A stretch of 5,561 bases of DNA, taken from the NCBI GenBank assembly GCA_009908585.1, contig JAAAOZ010000078.1, positions 1 through 5,561 of the forward strand, read 5' to 3'. The DNA comes from Chloroflexota bacterium (lineage in GTDB: Bacteria; Chloroflexota; Anaerolineae; B4-G1; SLSP01). Made by a program: the position numbers and the translations under genes. Positions within the stretch are counted from its first letter, which is position 1; every line of letters starts with the position of its first letter. The notes below the pieces were generated by a model. That model saw nothing but the letters and a program-made list of their open reading frames with translations. It was not told the DNA's origin and ran no database searches. Of this stretch, positions 4,375-5,561 are shown piece after piece.

Positions 4375-5561
4375 GTCTCGACCCACATTCGATTTGGGCT
4401 TTTTTCTGGCGATAGCCCTAGGTCTCATCGCCTCATGGCCCTTCTTGGTCAATCCTGGTTTGCCCGGCGCTACAGATGCCGAACTCCATATCTTTCGGAT
4501 CGCTGAATTGGGCTTTAGCCTACGAGCCGGGAACCTCTATCCTCGCTGGGCGCCTGATTTCTACCACGGGCATGGCTATCCCATCTTCAATTATTACGCG
4601 CCGCTGACCTATCATCTGGGTAATTGGCTGACATTGCTACACCCCCAGCACGCAGCCACTGGCGCAAAGCGGCTCTTTATCCTCTCTCAGGTGCTCGGTG
4701 CAGTGGGCGCTTATCTTTTTGGGAAAAAATTCGGGCGACAGGGTGGGGGCCTCTTAGGGGCCGCTGCCTTCACCTTCAGCCCCTACATTTTCTTGATCAA
4801 TCCCCATATCCGGGGCAACTTGGCCGAGGTCTTCGCCGTCGCCTTGATTCCCTGGGCCTTGTGGAGTTGGGAAACTCTCTGGGACGGCGGCGACAAGGCG
4901 AGTTTTGTTATCGCTATCCTAAGCGCTGGGGGTGTGCTTCTCAGTCACAATCTGAGCGGCCTTACCACGATGATCCTTTTGATGGCACTCTCCTTATGGC
5001 ACTGGATAGGACTTGGAGAGCGCACGGCCTTCTGGCGGGCGCTATTGGCTGGTGTGCTCATTGTGGGACTGACCGCTTACTTCTGGTTGCCCTTTCTGAT
5101 AGAGCGGTCGCATATCAAATTGGACGTGGCCGGGGAAGGACACTACGATTTTCGCAATCACTTCGTTATGCCTGAAGAACTCTTGGCCCCGCTGCCTCAA
5201 TTGGATTGGGGCACAACTGTCCCCTATGTCCCGATGACCTTCGGCTTAGTCCAGAGCTTGCTATTTGTGCTGGGCGCTCTCCTGGCGCTCAAGCAGAAGT
5301 TCCTTCGCTCGTTAGCGTTTTACGTGGCGAGTGGAGCGACATGCCTCTTTCTCATCACCCCATTCAGCACGCGCGTGTGGGAGATCGTACCGGGTCTCGC
5401 TTTCTATCAATTTCCATGGCGATTTTTAGGGCCGTTAGCCGCGCTCTCCGTGCCGCCTATCGCGTTCCTAGGACGACGTGCGCGCCAGAACAAACGTTCG
5501 ATGCTGTTTGTGGCACTGCTTTTTGGAATCGTGATGGTGGCAGCGCTGCCTGGCTTCGCGC
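4361..5561 (+). CDS. Polytopic membrane protein, PTPS-related / GT-C glycosyltransferase-like, 3' partial
   Basis: An open frame of 400 codons runs off the window end without a stop. A first membrane helix (about 10-30) is followed by an external loop with D39 in GATDAELHIFR, then NLYPRWAPDFYHGHGYPIFN (58-77) and YYAPLTYHL, then many hydrophobic helices with conserved-looking IRGNLAEVFA (150-159) and SHNLSGL (195-201). This pattern is typical of the membrane proteins named '6-pyruvoyl-tetrahydropterin synthase related' (PF10131 type). Despite the name they resemble GT-C lipid-linked sugar transferases, where an early-loop Asp is catalytic. The likely role is transfer or handling of polyprenyl-linked sugars at the membrane; the exact substrate cannot be seen. 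An in-frame TAG at 4355 makes ATG 4361 the earliest possible start, and it leaves a normal N-terminus before the first helix. There is no Shine-Dalgarno, and the first five codons lie in the inverted-repeat arm. The gene is co-directional with the FHA regulator, 101 bp downstream of it. Confidence 0.88.
   Translation, partial: MRNKLSRPTFDLGFFLAIALGLIASWPFLVNPGLPGATDAELHIFRIAELGFSLRAGNLYPRWAPDFYHGHGYPIFNYYAPLTYHLGNWLTLLHPQHAATGAKRLFILSQVLGAVGAYLFGKKFGRQGGGLLGAAAFTFSPYIFLINPHIRGNLAEVFAVALIPWALWSWETLWDGGDKASFVIAILSAGGVLLSHNLSGLTTMILLMALSLWHWIGLGERTAFWRALLAGVLIVGLTAYFWLPFLIERSHIKLDVAGEGHYDFRNHFVMPEELLAPLPQLDWGTTVPYVPMTFGLVQSLLFVLGALLALKQKFLRSLAFYVASGATCLFLITPFSTRVWEIVPGLAFYQFPWRFLGPLAALSVPPIAFLGRRARQNKRSMLFVALLFGIVMVAALPGFA

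Noticed and set aside
4278..4380. Mirror (non-complementary) symmetry just outside and inside the 18-nt arms, e.g. ATAAAG at 4301-4306 and GAAATA at 4351-4356
   Set aside because: Short AT-rich mirror matches are expected by chance and do not extend the pairing.
4099..4452. Minus-strand 117-codon open frame across the intergenic gap
   Set aside because: It overlaps the winged-helix coding end and the start of the membrane-protein gene and has no family signature.
4624..5175. Plus-strand 183-codon open frame
   Set aside because: It lies in another frame of the membrane-protein gene (4361 onward), whose own frame gives a clear multi-helix protein. The alternative translation is Arg/Gly-rich with no family features.

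Overview
The window reads like a chromosomal piece of a Gram-positive-type or monoderm environmental bacterium. A Chloroflexota (Anaerolineae-like) origin is my best guess. It rests on the combination of a GH3-like membrane protein, a PknB-type kinase of the 'YTPLEQYGG ... TDTRSDIYALGATLY' style, an FHA-winged-helix regulator and a PTPS-related membrane protein. This is an inference from protein style, not a database match. There are no RNA genes, CRISPR arrays or recognisable transposase genes.

Layout: (1) 3-2540 (+) is the 3' part of a large gene for a secreted, membrane-anchored protein built on a glycoside hydrolase family 3 fold, with an Ig-like domain and three C-terminal membrane helices. 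Its two best-known active-site motifs are degenerate. (2) 2529-3509 (-) is a complete Ser/Thr protein kinase of 326 aa with a single C-terminal membrane helix, convergent with gene 1 and overlapping it by 12 bp. (3) 3510-3578 is the divergent control region. It holds a strong sigma70-like promoter for the kinase (TTGACA-16-TATGAT) that predicts an almost leaderless kinase mRNA, a palindrome (TTATGAT-ATTG-ATCATAA) covering its -10 box, start site and start codon, and a clear Shine-Dalgarno for the other gene. (4) 3579-4259 (+) is a 226-aa regulator with an N-terminal FHA (phosphothreonine-binding) domain and a C-terminal OmpR/PhoB-type winged helix. (5) 4260-4360 is a visibly AT-rich gap containing a 92-bp inverted repeat with 18-nt arms, one of which contains the start codon of the next gene, and a nested hairpin. 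(6) 4361-5561 (+) is the first 400 codons of a polytopic membrane protein of the PTPS-related / GT-C glycosyltransferase-like kind, running off the window end.

How the genes may work together: the kinase and the FHA-winged-helix protein are divergently transcribed neighbours. Together they look like a phosphorylation-dependent transcription switch: a membrane-tethered kinase phosphorylates threonines, and the FHA domain reads them and controls DNA binding by the winged helix. A 10-bp motif (TTTCGNNTAG) occurs upstream of the regulator gene and in both arms of the inverted repeat before the membrane-protein gene, so it is a candidate operator linking the switch to a cell-envelope glycan gene. 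The protein domain assignments are solid. The regulatory link is a hypothesis.
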